Of a DNA stretch of 14,217 nt, positions 7,248 to 13,916 are shown piece by piece. Position numbers and translations under genes: made by a program. Source of the stretch: Erysipelotrichaceae bacterium (GTDB taxonomy: Bacteria; Bacillota_I; Bacilli_A; RFN20; CAG-826); NCBI GenBank assembly GCA_012729405.1, contig JAAYDH010000131.1, positions 1 through 14,217 of the forward strand. The letters are read 5' to 3'. A model generated the notes under the pieces. It made no database searches. It was given only the letters and a program-made list of their open reading frames with translations, and was not told where the DNA came from. How positions within the stretch are numbered: the first letter of the stretch is position 1; every line of letters starts with the position of its first letter.

Positions 7248-7277
7248 TCACCAGTAAAGACGAAACTCTACTGGTGA
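7248..7277 (-). promoter_or_regulatory. dnaK-dnaJ intergenic hairpin
   Basis: A perfect 9-bp inverted repeat, TCACCAGTA/TACTGGTGA, with a 12-base loop stands in the dnaK-dnaJ gap, ten bases before the AGGAGG of dnaJ. No T run follows, so it is not a classical terminator. It could stabilise the 3' end of an upstream mRNA fragment, act as a processing site, or tune dnaJ translation; this is inference from position. Confidence 0.6.
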
Positions 7278-7292
7278 AATGAATGTTAATAA

Positions 7293-9134
7293 TTAAGCTT
7301 TATGCTCGTCTTTGCTGGTGAAATCAGCATCGACCACATCATCACTGGAACTACCAGGTTTCGCATCGCTGGCTTTGCCATCTGGTTCGGCAGAAGCGCC
7401 TCCCGCTTGAGCTTGTTGCATGTAAGCAGCGGCTTGTTCGAGTTCGCTGATGCGGTTTTTCAATGTCTCAATATCGTTATTATCTAAGGCCGCTTTTAAC
7501 TCATCGCGCATTTTTTGAGTTTGCTCTTTTTGAGTCGGATCCATCGATTCGCCTTTTTCTTGCATTGCGACATCGATATCGCTAATTAAGCCTTCGGCTT
7601 TGTTCTTGATTTCGATTTCTTCTTTTCTCTTGCGGTCAGCTTCAGCGTTCTCTTGAGCTTCGCGAACCATGCGGTCGATTTCCTCTTTGCTTAAACCAGT
7701 GCTACCAGAGATGGTAATGTTCTGCTCTTTTTGGGTATCTAAATCTTTCGCATTGACTTTAACAATTCCGTTAACGTCGATGGAGAAAGTGACTTCAATG
7801 CGTGGCTGGCCACGGCGAGCTGGTTTAATACCGGTTAATTGGAAGTGACCTAAGAGTTTATTGTCGTGAGCCATGGGGCGTTCGCCTTGATAGACCATAA
7901 TATCGACAGCGGGTTGATTATCCGCGGCTGTTGAGAAGATCTGGCTCTTGGTTGTGGGAATAGTTGTATTACGTTCAATTAAAGGAGTCATCACGCCACC
8001 GAGAGTCTCGATACCGAGAGTTAAAGGTGTGACGTCGAGTAAGACGACATCCTTGACATCACCAGAGACGACGCCACCTTGATAGGCGGCACCGATGGAG
8101 ACGGCTTCGTCAGGATTGACAGATAAGTTGATGGTTTTACCAGTCATACTCTTGACTAATTCTTGGACAGCTGGCATACGGATAGAACCACCGATTAAGA
8201 TGATTTCATCGAGTTCTTTAGCGGTGATTTTCGCATCAGCAAGAGCACGTCTAACCGGTTCTTCACATCTCTTCAAGAGATGTCTTGTCAAATCTTGGAA
8301 TTTTGCTCTCGTGAGAGTGGTCTCAAAGTTGACCGGTCCAGTAGCCTTCATGCTAATGAATGGTAAGGAAATGAGTGTTTCCATCGAAGCAGAGAGTTCA
8401 ATCTTGGCTTTTTCAGCTGCTTCTCTAATTCTTTGGAGCGAACCCTTGTCGGTGATATCAACACTGGATTCAATCTTGATTTGTGCTTTGATCCAGTCAG
8501 CTACGATAGTATCCCAGTCATCACCACCGAGCTTGTTATCACCAGCGGTTGAGACGACTTCGAAAGTACCTTCACCGATATCGAGGATGGAAACGTCAAA
8601 GGTTCCACCACCTAGATCGAAGACGAGAATTTTTTCTGATTTCTTGGTGTCAAGACCATAGGCTAAGGCCGCGGCGGTTGGCTCGTTGATAATACGAACA
8701 ACTTCCAATCCGGCAATTTGACCAGCATCTTTTGTAGCTTGACGTTGCGCATCGTTGAAGTAGGCCGGTACGGTAATGACGGCTTTTTCCACTTTGTGAC
8801 CGAGGTGCGCTTCGGCGTATTTTTTCATATAGGCGATAACTTTTGCGGAAATCTCCTGAGGAGTGAAATCCTTGTTCACACATCCGATATGGACTTTCTC
8901 GGAAGTGCCCATTCTACGTTTGATGGAACTAATTGTGTCAGGGTTGGTAACCGCTTGACGTTTGGCCGCGTTACCGACAATTTCTTCACCATTAGCTTTA
9001 AAAGCTACGACGGAAGGTGTGGTATTCGTGCCTTCAGGGTTTGGGATGACTTTGACAGTGCCATCCGCTTGCAAGTAACTCACGACGGAGTTGGTGGTAC
9101 CTAAGTCGATACCTAGAATAATTTCTTTTGCCAT
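7293..9134 (-). CDS. dnaK: Chaperone protein DnaK (Hsp70)
   Basis: DnaK is the ATP-dependent Hsp70 that holds and refolds client proteins, cycling with DnaJ and the nucleotide exchange factor GrpE. The 613-residue protein carries the three Hsp70 signatures: IDLGTTNS (9-16), FDLGGGTFDVS (172-182) and the IILIGGSIRMPAVQ block. The substrate-binding domain and helical lid follow, ending in DVVDADF plus a short charged tail. The length is typical of Gram-positive DnaK. The ATG at 9134 gives the canonical MAKEIILGIDLGTTNS start. Its ribosome binding site GGAGG overlaps the grpE stop (TAAGGAGG) but lies 13 bases from the ATG, longer than usual; no better start exists. Expression is governed by the CIRCE-flanked promoter upstream of hrcA. 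Confidence 0.98.
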   Translation of the reverse strand: MAKEIILGIDLGTTNSVVSYLQADGTVKVIPNPEGTNTTPSVVAFKANGEEIVGNAAKRQAVTNPDTISSIKRRMGTSEKVHIGCVNKDFTPQEISAKVIAYMKKYAEAHLGHKVEKAVITVPAYFNDAQRQATKDAGQIAGLEVVRIINEPTAAALAYGLDTKKSEKILVFDLGGGTFDVSILDIGEGTFEVVSTAGDNKLGGDDWDTIVADWIKAQIKIESSVDITDKGSLQRIREAAEKAKIELSASMETLISLPFISMKATGPVNFETTLTRAKFQDLTRHLLKRCEEPVRRALADAKITAKELDEIILIGGSIRMPAVQELVKSMTGKTINLSVNPDEAVSIGAAYQGGVVSGDVKDVVLLDVTPLTLGIETLGGVMTPLIERNTTIPTTKSQIFSTAADNQPAVDIMVYQGERPMAHDNKLLGHFQLTGIKPARRGQPRIEVTFSIDVNGIVKVNAKDLDTQKEQNITISGSTGLSKEEIDRMVREAQENAEADRKRKEEIEIKNKAEGLISDIDVAMQEKGESMDPTQKEQTQKMRDELKAALDNNDIETLKNRISELEQAAAYMQQAQAGGASAEPDGKASDAKPGSSSDDVVDADFTSKDEHKA

Positions 9135-9152
9135 AAATTTAATGTTTCCTCC

Positions 9153-9797
9153 TTATGCATCACATTTGCATTGGTCTTCGTGTTTTGGCGCATCCTCAGG
9201 TTTCTGAGCCTCAGGATTTTGTTCTGGTTTGTTTTCTTTGGCTTTTGGTTTGCCAGTGACTGACACCATCGCGTGACGAACAATCATGTCGTGCAGTTGG
9301 TATCCTTTTCCGTAAACATTAGCCACTAAATTCGCTTCTCCATCGGTTTCCACCACATCCATGGCGTTCATCTTCAGAGGATCGAACTTATCACCAACTT
9401 GGGGAGTGATTTCTTTCACTCCTTCGTTTTCTAATACCGACACCAGATTTCGGTAGATATATTGGAATCCAGTCAAATAGTTCTTTAAAGCTGGATCAGT
9501 TGGTTCTTGTTTCAAAGCGAGATAGAAGCTATCGAGGATGGGAAGCAAAGCTTCAATAAATCCTTCAGCGCGATATTTAAGCGCTCGCGATTGCTCCTTT
9601 TCTAAAGTGGCGCGCAGGTTCCTCGTATCAGCATAAGCGCGGTAGTATTCATTTTTCCAATGCTCCACCTCGCTTTTGAGTTTGACAACTTCGTTTTTTA
9701 ATTCTTTACGACCACGGAATTCTTTTTCCGCGGTTTCTTTTTCTTCAGCTGTCTCAGCATGATTCAGCTTTTCTTTGTCTTTATGCATCTCCACCAT
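9153..9797 (-). CDS. grpE: Nucleotide exchange factor GrpE
   Basis: GrpE is a dimeric factor that releases ADP from DnaK. From the chosen start it has 214 residues: a long charged coiled coil (about 5-75), the four-helix region, and the beta domain with FDPLKMNAMDVVE (138-150) and the signature GYQLHDMIVRHAMVSV (165-180). A P/E/K-rich tail follows, ending in CKCDA, unusual in carrying two cysteines. The longest frame starts at 9854, but GGAGG (9807-9803) lies five bases before the ATG at 9797, so that start is preferred; another in-frame ATG at 9788 is less well placed. The gene overlaps the end of hrcA by 17 bases, which suggests translational coupling. Confidence 0.94.
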   Translation of the reverse strand: MVEMHKDKEKLNHAETAEEKETAEKEFRGRKELKNEVVKLKSEVEHWKNEYYRAYADTRNLRATLEKEQSRALKYRAEGFIEALLPILDSFYLALKQEPTDPALKNYLTGFQYIYRNLVSVLENEGVKEITPQVGDKFDPLKMNAMDVVETDGEANLVANVYGKGYQLHDMIVRHAMVSVTGKPKAKENKPEQNPEAQKPEDAPKHEDQCKCDA

Positions 9798-10848
9798 TCT
9801 TTCCTCCTTTATCTTCTTTATTAGCGCTAGCATCAAACTGGGCAAAGTATTCATTGAGCTGCTCGGTCAAATACTCAAGAGCGCTGAGCGCTTTGTCGTA
9901 ATCCATACGAGTTGGCCCGAGCAACGTAATGGTTGTCTCGCCTTCAGTACCTAGTTTGACTTTTGTGGTAATGGTCGAGACATCAGGATTGCCCTCTACA
10001 TTGCCAATTTTGACGATGGGGTTTTGGGCGTCGCTTTTGAAATCGCCTTCCACTTGTTTCAAGAGGTGACGATCGTTAAGCAGATGGAACATTTTCTGAA
10101 GCTTTGCCGCATCGTTTTTAAATTCAGGATTATTAAACAATTCTTCTCTTCCATATAAGGAGAGGCGGTCACTCGCAAAGCGGACAAATGTTTCCAGTAA
10201 AGCTTGATAAACCAGATCGTGGCTGACGATGTAGTCGCTGAGAAGCGGTTTTAAAGCTTTTATCTTATCGACTAACTGGAACACAGGGGTGCCTTTAAGT
10301 CGATCATTTAATAAGATTACGCACGAGGCGATGTCGTTTGCATCGAGACCTTTTTCTAAAAGAAAGGTCTTGTTTTCGACATATCCTTTATCGGTGACGA
10401 AGACAGCGGTAATCGTATTGGGTCCAATTGGTACAAGTGAAATATTCGCTAAGCGCTCTTCATTTTCATCCGGTCCCATGACAACGCTGACGAGCGAGGT
10501 CATTTGTGAGAGGATTTCGCAACTCGATTTAATCACTTCTTCAATAGATTGAATCTTGGCGGTGAGAATATTTTGGAGTGAATATTTCAATTCTTCATCG
10601 ACGCTTTTGTCGCGGAGGTGTTCGCAATAATAGCGATACCCTTGAGAACTAGGAGCTCGACCGCTTGATGTGTGAACTTTTTCAATCAAATCCATCTTTT
10701 CCAAGGCCACCATTTCATTTCGAATGGTCGCGGAAGAATAAGGGAGATGATATTCGTCAATCAGAGTTTGACTTCCGACTGGTTCGGCGTGTTTAATAAA
10801 ATACTCAACGATATATTTAAGGATTGTATCGGTGCGAGATAAAGCCAT
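9781..10848 (-). CDS. hrcA: Heat-inducible transcription repressor HrcA
   Basis: HrcA binds CIRCE operators and represses the class I heat-shock genes; it depends on chaperonin for folding, so repression lifts when chaperones are busy. The 355-residue protein has an N-terminal winged helix (about 1-75) with the conserved block SSATIRNEMVALEKMDLIEK (38-57) followed by HTSSGRAPSSQGYRYY, then the GAF-like dimerisation and regulatory part. It ends in a G/K/D-rich tail that overlaps grpE. A GTG at 10869 opens the longest frame, but GGAGG (10860-10856) lies seven bases before the ATG at 10848, which gives MALSRTDTILKYIV, the usual family start. Two CIRCE-like operators upstream imply autoregulation. 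Confidence 0.97.
   Translation of the reverse strand: MALSRTDTILKYIVEYFIKHAEPVGSQTLIDEYHLPYSSATIRNEMVALEKMDLIEKVHTSSGRAPSSQGYRYYCEHLRDKSVDEELKYSLQNILTAKIQSIEEVIKSSCEILSQMTSLVSVVMGPDENEERLANISLVPIGPNTITAVFVTDKGYVENKTFLLEKGLDANDIASCVILLNDRLKGTPVFQLVDKIKALKPLLSDYIVSHDLVYQALLETFVRFASDRLSLYGREELFNNPEFKNDAAKLQKMFHLLNDRHLLKQVEGDFKSDAQNPIVKIGNVEGNPDVSTITTKVKLGTEGETTITLLGPTRMDYDKALSALEYLTEQLNEYFAQFDASANKEDKGGKNGGDA
9803..9807 (-). promoter_or_regulatory. grpE ribosome binding site inside hrcA
   Basis: AAAGGAGG ends five bases before the ATG at 9797 and lies within the last codons of hrcA. It excludes the upstream longest-frame start at 9854, which has no such site. Confidence 0.75.
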
Positions 10849-10855
10849 ATCACAA

Positions 10856-10860
10856 CCTCC
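10856..10860 (-). promoter_or_regulatory. hrcA ribosome binding site that decides the start
   Basis: AAAAGGAGG ends seven bases before the ATG at 10848 and lies inside the frame opened by the GTG at 10869, which therefore cannot be the start. The first CIRCE operator ends two bases upstream of GGAGG. Confidence 0.8.
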
Positions 10861-10862
10861 TT

Positions 10863-10889
10863 TTAGCACTCATTTGCTTTCAGTGCTAG
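10863..10889. promoter_or_regulatory. CIRCE operator 1, in the hrcA leader
   Basis: The + strand reads TTAGCACTC, nine bases, CAGTGCTAG. The left half is a perfect match to the CIRCE consensus TTAGCACTC-N9-GAGTGCTAA and the right half matches 7 of 9. It covers the predicted transcription start and most of the leader, the classical place for HrcA repression. Confidence 0.92.
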
Positions 10890-10893
10890 TCTA

Positions 10894-10921
10894 ATTATAA
10901 TGTGTTTGTTAGCAGTGTCAA
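10894..10921 (-). promoter_or_regulatory. Heat-shock operon promoter
   Basis: The minus strand has a perfect TTGACA (10921-10916) and a perfect TATAAT (10899-10894) with a 16-base spacer. The start would be near 10887, inside CIRCE operator 1. A consensus vegetative promoter under repressor control is what is expected of a class I heat-shock operon. Confidence 0.88.
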
Positions 10922-10935
10922 CACCTAATTGCTAA
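10909..10935. promoter_or_regulatory. CIRCE operator 2 (degenerate), over the -35 element
   Basis: The + strand reads TTAGCAGTG, nine bases, AATTGCTAA. Each half matches the CIRCE consensus at 7 of 9 positions, and the nine-base spacing is exact. It covers the -35 hexamer. Its centre is 46 bases from that of operator 1, so the two operators bracket the promoter. Confidence 0.6.
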
Positions 10936-10963
10936 AAATTTACAAAGAATCAGCTTAAGTCAG

Positions 10964-10985
10964 AAAAAAATGGCTTTTCGCCATT
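10964..10985 (-). terminator. Rho-independent terminator after hemW
   Basis: The minus strand forms AATGGC/GCCATT with a GAAAA loop, followed directly by five more T's (seven in all). It lies 31 bases after the hemW stop and upstream of the hrcA promoter, closing the Fic-hemW unit. Confidence 0.8.
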
Positions 10986-11016
10986 CGTTTTTGCTGTAAT
11001 TTAGTAAGAAAAATGA

Positions 11017-12120
11017 CTAATCGCTCATGAATTGAACGATGATCGTATCGAGGATCATCATCCCTTCATATGTCGGAATCAAATGTCTGTTTTCAACTTT
11101 TAAAAGGCCTTCTTTAACAAAACGAGCAATGCTTTCTTTATGATTTTTTTCAAAATCTTCCCCGAAGCGTTTTTCGTACTCATCAAAAGATAGGCCAAAA
11201 ATAGTTCGTAACGACAACATGATGTAATAAGTCTTATCGTCGTCATAAGTGACTAACTCTTTGCTCTTTAAGAAACGACCAGCATTATATTCGGTGATGC
11301 TGTTGGTGTTCTTATAGCGGTATTTGCCCTTAAACGCACTCGCTCCGAGGCCAATCCCATAATATTGATTATCTTTCCAATAGGTGAGATTATGTTCGCT
11401 AAAACGGCCTGGTTTTGCCCAGTTGCTTACTTCGTAATGGATGAAACCAGCTTTCTTTAACTCTTGAGCGATTAAATCGTATAGTTCACGGGTATAATCA
11501 TCGCTCACTTCCTGAATGCCATCGAGATAGAATTTGGTGTGTGGATGGATGGTTAATGAATAACAAGAAATATGTTCTACATTTAAACTAATCAGGTTTT
11601 GAATATCTTTGAGGAGCATTTGCTTATCCACTTGGGGCAAGCCGAGGATGAGATCGACGGAGATATTATCAAATCCGATTTCTCGCGCATTTGCGATAGC
11701 TTCCTGAACATTTTTAAAGGTGTGGCGACGATTGAGAATCTTGAGAATTCTATCGTCGGTTGATTCCACTCCTAAGGAGATACGATTAACTCCGTATTTC
11801 TTGAGGAGAAGAAGTTTTTCTTCAGAAAGAGATTCTGGATTAGCTTCAACGCTATACTCTTGGACACCTTGTGCGTAAGGCCACACCATCTTTAAGAGAA
11901 TTTCGAATTCCTCGTCGTTTAAAGCGGTTGGAGTTCCTCCTCCGATGTAGATTGTCTTTAATGAATGATCAATTTGCAAAGCGGTTAATTCTTCTTTTAA
12001 GCGAATTAAATATTGATCTGCTAAGGCAGCAAAAAACTGCAACTTGGGAAAGTCGCAGTAGTTGCAAATGTGCTCACAAAAAGGAATGTGAATATAAAGG
12101 GCAGAAGGTTTATTTGTCAT
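11017..12120 (-). CDS. hemW: HemW-type radical SAM protein (heme chaperone family)
   Basis: HemW is a cytosolic radical SAM protein related to coproporphyrinogen dehydrogenase HemN; characterised members bind heme and deliver it to heme enzymes. The chosen frame has 367 residues with CEHICNYCDF, whose C15, C19 and C22 form the CxxxCxxC cluster motif, then GGGTPT (60-65), SVEANPES (90-97), SLGVES and SVDLILGLP, and a C-terminal HemN-type region. The family tag YCDF (rather than the pattern of true HemN) supports HemW. A longer frame from 12219 only reads the preceding gene out of phase, and family members start a few residues before YIHIPFC, so I start at 12120. The ribosome binding site there is poor; an 11-base overlap with the preceding small gene suggests coupling. 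lepA-hemW-hrcA is a common order, here interrupted by two extra genes. Confidence 0.93.
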   Translation of the reverse strand: MTNKPSALYIHIPFCEHICNYCDFPKLQFFAALADQYLIRLKEELTALQIDHSLKTIYIGGGTPTALNDEEFEILLKMVWPYAQGVQEYSVEANPESLSEEKLLLLKKYGVNRISLGVESTDDRILKILNRRHTFKNVQEAIANAREIGFDNISVDLILGLPQVDKQMLLKDIQNLISLNVEHISCYSLTIHPHTKFYLDGIQEVSDDYTRELYDLIAQELKKAGFIHYEVSNWAKPGRFSEHNLTYWKDNQYYGIGLGASAFKGKYRYKNTNSITEYNAGRFLKSKELVTYDDDKTYYIMLSLRTIFGLSFDEYEKRFGEDFEKNHKESIARFVKEGLLKVENRHLIPTYEGMMILDTIIVQFMSD

Positions 12121-12331
12121 CTTCCTTATCTTTATAGTTGCTGATTTCTTCCGCGGTCTTTTCATCTTCAATGGGGACGAGAACACGGTCGAGTTCTTCT
12201 TTGACGATTTCCTGTTCATCTTTCTTGTCTTCCTTGAGTTTCGGATGCATCAAGCGATGGATGATAAAAGCGACTAAGGCGATTAGGCCGGCTGCTCCGA
12301 GGATGATGAGAAATATAATTAAGTTGTCCAT
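12110..12331 (-). CDS. Small one-pass membrane protein of unknown function
   Basis: I do not recognise this 73-residue protein. It has one hydrophobic helix at about 4-24, then basic residues (HRLMHPKLKEDKK), which predict a cytoplasmic C-terminus, and a strongly charged, mostly acidic tail of about 40 residues. AAAGG lies seven bases before the ATG at 12331, just after the stop of the Fic-fold gene (12-base gap). Its end overlaps the hemW start by 11 bases, so it is very likely translated as part of a Fic-small protein-hemW unit. It could anchor or regulate a partner, but nothing in the sequence shows that. Confidence 0.75.
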   Translation of the reverse strand: MDNLIIFLIILGAAGLIALVAFIIHRLMHPKLKEDKKDEQEIVKEELDRVLVPIEDEKTAEEISNYKDKEDDK

Positions 12332-12343
12332 AATTTGGCCTTT

Positions 12344-13822
12344 CTAGTCTCGAGGAATAGGCGAGTAAACGTGTTTGTTTTTCACCATTTCTTTACGATA
12401 ATAACCCAATTCGACTAAATGTTCCATAGTTGTTCGTGCGGTCTCGTATGCACAGCCGAGGGATTTCTTGCATTGAGCGATGGTATATTTCTTTCCTAAG
12501 GTGCAGTGACGAGCGTAGAATTTCGCTTCGTTCCTTTTTAAGGAAGGGTCTAATTCAAGGAGGTGTTCTTCCAGTCTAGCCGCCTGCTTTTCATCGAGGA
12601 CAGGAGGGATATAACTGACTGCGATTTTTTCCACCATGACTTCACGAGGTTCTTCTTTTTCAAGGACTCTCACTTCCGGTTTTTCGATGACTTTCGCAGG
12701 TTCTTCTTGTTTAACTGGAGCGACTTCTGTCACATACACTGCTTTCTCTGGCTCGACCAATAGGGTGGCCTCGGGTTGAACAACCGCTTTTGGTTCAGGT
12801 TGAACGATCGGAGCGGGAGCTTCTTCAAGGCGATAGTAATCCGATTTCATCTCTTCACTACTGCGATTGGCGATGTAATCGAGGATCCGATCGCACTTCT
12901 CGTCGATATAGGGAACCATGAAGTTGACAAAGTATGTCAGGTCATTGGTCTTCTGCACTTCGAGAGTGATTTTCGCAAGGACATCTTGTTTGTCATTTAG
13001 GAGCGACTCTAATGGTAATAAGAGACCCAGCTCAGACATACCGGTGTGAGCGAAAACGGCCTTGGTCATTAAGAGGGCCACTTCATCATTATATGATGGA
13101 AAAGGACGAACATAGTTAATGTAGTAATAAGTAGCGATACCTTTAAGCAAGCCACTGGTCTTTCCGTTTTGAATGAAAGCGAATAACTCGCTCATCAATG
13201 TTTCAATTAGATTAGCGGGAGCAGATGTATAAACCGGATCGATTAAGACACGATTAAAAGCATTCTTATCATTCTCGGTGCGGTAGAAACTAGTTAATTC
13301 TGCCTCGCCGATTGCCTTGGCGTATAGTTCAGCGAAAAAATCAATATCAATTGGACTGGAAAATTTGCTTTTGATAAACGCTAAAGCGTTCATATAGTTG
13401 AGTAAGACGCGATGAGAACTAGAGATCTCACGAACATCACCTTGAACAAGGGAACGGAGATATGGTTCAGTAACATCTAAATCATACTTAGCAGCCACAT
13501 ATTCGAGAGATTTAATCATCCATGCGTCTTCAAAATGTTTCGCATCGCCAGTTAAGGGACTCATGCGCATATATTCTCGCAAAACGCGGAGAATCTTGCC
13601 TTCAAGTTCATTGACAGAGTTCGCCACTGTTGGGCAGAAACACACTAGAAGCGAATTGCGATCAACACTTCTCAAAGTTAAATATTGGTTAAAAGCGCTG
13701 CGGTAAGAGAGAATGTTCGACCAGATATTATCGATGAGCGACATTTTTAAATCCTTACTTACCTCGCTGCGAGTTGCGTATTTGGTCTCAGTAAAGCGAA
13801 TAGCTAAATCGTTGCTTGCCAT
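12344..13822 (-). CDS. Fic-fold protein with degenerate active site, P/E/V-rich linker and C-terminal winged helix
   Basis: Fic enzymes usually transfer AMP or a related group to target proteins, using HPFxxGNGR. In this 492-residue protein the surrounding Fic pattern is recognisable (about 137-260: LLNYMNALAFI, then SFYRTEND, then LIETLMSELFAFI, then ATYYYINYVRPF). The motif itself reads RPFPSYNDE (239-247): the catalytic His is Arg, and the GNGR phosphate-binding loop is lost apart from the Asn. AMP transfer is therefore unlikely. Residues 335-400 form a linker rich in Pro, Glu and Val with a loosely repeated VQPE/VEPE unit. Residues 440-490 look like a winged helix (YTIAQCKKSLGCAYETARTTMEHLVELGYY ... 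HVYSPI), as found behind many Fic domains. GAGGT precedes the ATG at 13822 by nine bases. It heads the unit with the small membrane protein and hemW. A DNA-binding regulator is plausible; its ligand and targets are unknown. Confidence 0.68.
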   Translation of the reverse strand: MASNDLAIRFTETKYATRSEVSKDLKMSLIDNIWSNILSYRSAFNQYLTLRSVDRNSLLVCFCPTVANSVNELEGKILRVLREYMRMSPLTGDAKHFEDAWMIKSLEYVAAKYDLDVTEPYLRSLVQGDVREISSSHRVLLNYMNALAFIKSKFSSPIDIDFFAELYAKAIGEAELTSFYRTENDKNAFNRVLIDPVYTSAPANLIETLMSELFAFIQNGKTSGLLKGIATYYYINYVRPFPSYNDEVALLMTKAVFAHTGMSELGLLLPLESLLNDKQDVLAKITLEVQKTNDLTYFVNFMVPYIDEKCDRILDYIANRSSEEMKSDYYRLEEAPAPIVQPEPKAVVQPEATLLVEPEKAVYVTEVAPVKQEEPAKVIEKPEVRVLEKEEPREVMVEKIAVSYIPPVLDEKQAARLEEHLLELDPSLKRNEAKFYARHCTLGKKYTIAQCKKSLGCAYETARTTMEHLVELGYYRKEMVKNKHVYSPIPRD

Positions 13823-13846
13823 AAAAAGTTACCTCTATCTGGCTCC

Positions 13847-13875
13847 ATTATATAAATAATATAAAAAACAGACAA
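13847..13875 (-). promoter_or_regulatory. Promoter of the Fic-fold gene unit
   Basis: The minus strand has TTGTCT (13875-13870, four of six positions) and a perfect TATAAT (13852-13847) with a 17-base spacer. The start would be near 13840. The surroundings are very AT-rich, so the -10 could be partly chance, but no terminator or other signal separates this unit from lepA. Confidence 0.6.
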
Positions 13876-13890
13876 CTATAAAACGAAATA

Positions 13891-13908
13891 TCTACTAAAA
13901 TTCTACTA
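13891..13908. repeat. Two 7-base direct repeats upstream of the Fic-gene promoter
   Basis: TCTACTA occurs at 13891-13897 and again at 13902-13908, a period of 11 bases or about one helical turn. The pair lies 15 bases upstream of the -35 element and just after the lepA stop. It could be a regulator site or chance in AT-rich DNA. Confidence 0.35.
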
Positions 13909-13916
13909 GATTAAAA

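Noticed and set aside
8095..8661. 188-codon open frame on the + strand opposite dnaK
   Set aside because: Long antisense frames opposite dnaK are a known by-product of its codon use; there is no ribosome binding site or family resemblance, and the sense strand is clearly dnaK.
9798..9854. 19-codon N-terminal extension of grpE
   Set aside because: It reads the end of hrcA out of frame, and the ribosome binding site points to the ATG at 9797.
10849..10869. GTG start of hrcA seven codons upstream
   Set aside because: GGAGG lies inside this extension and is correctly placed for the ATG at 10848.
12121..12219. 33-codon N-terminal extension of hemW
   Set aside because: It is the small membrane protein gene read out of frame, low-complexity and basic; HemW proteins start shortly before YIHIPFC.
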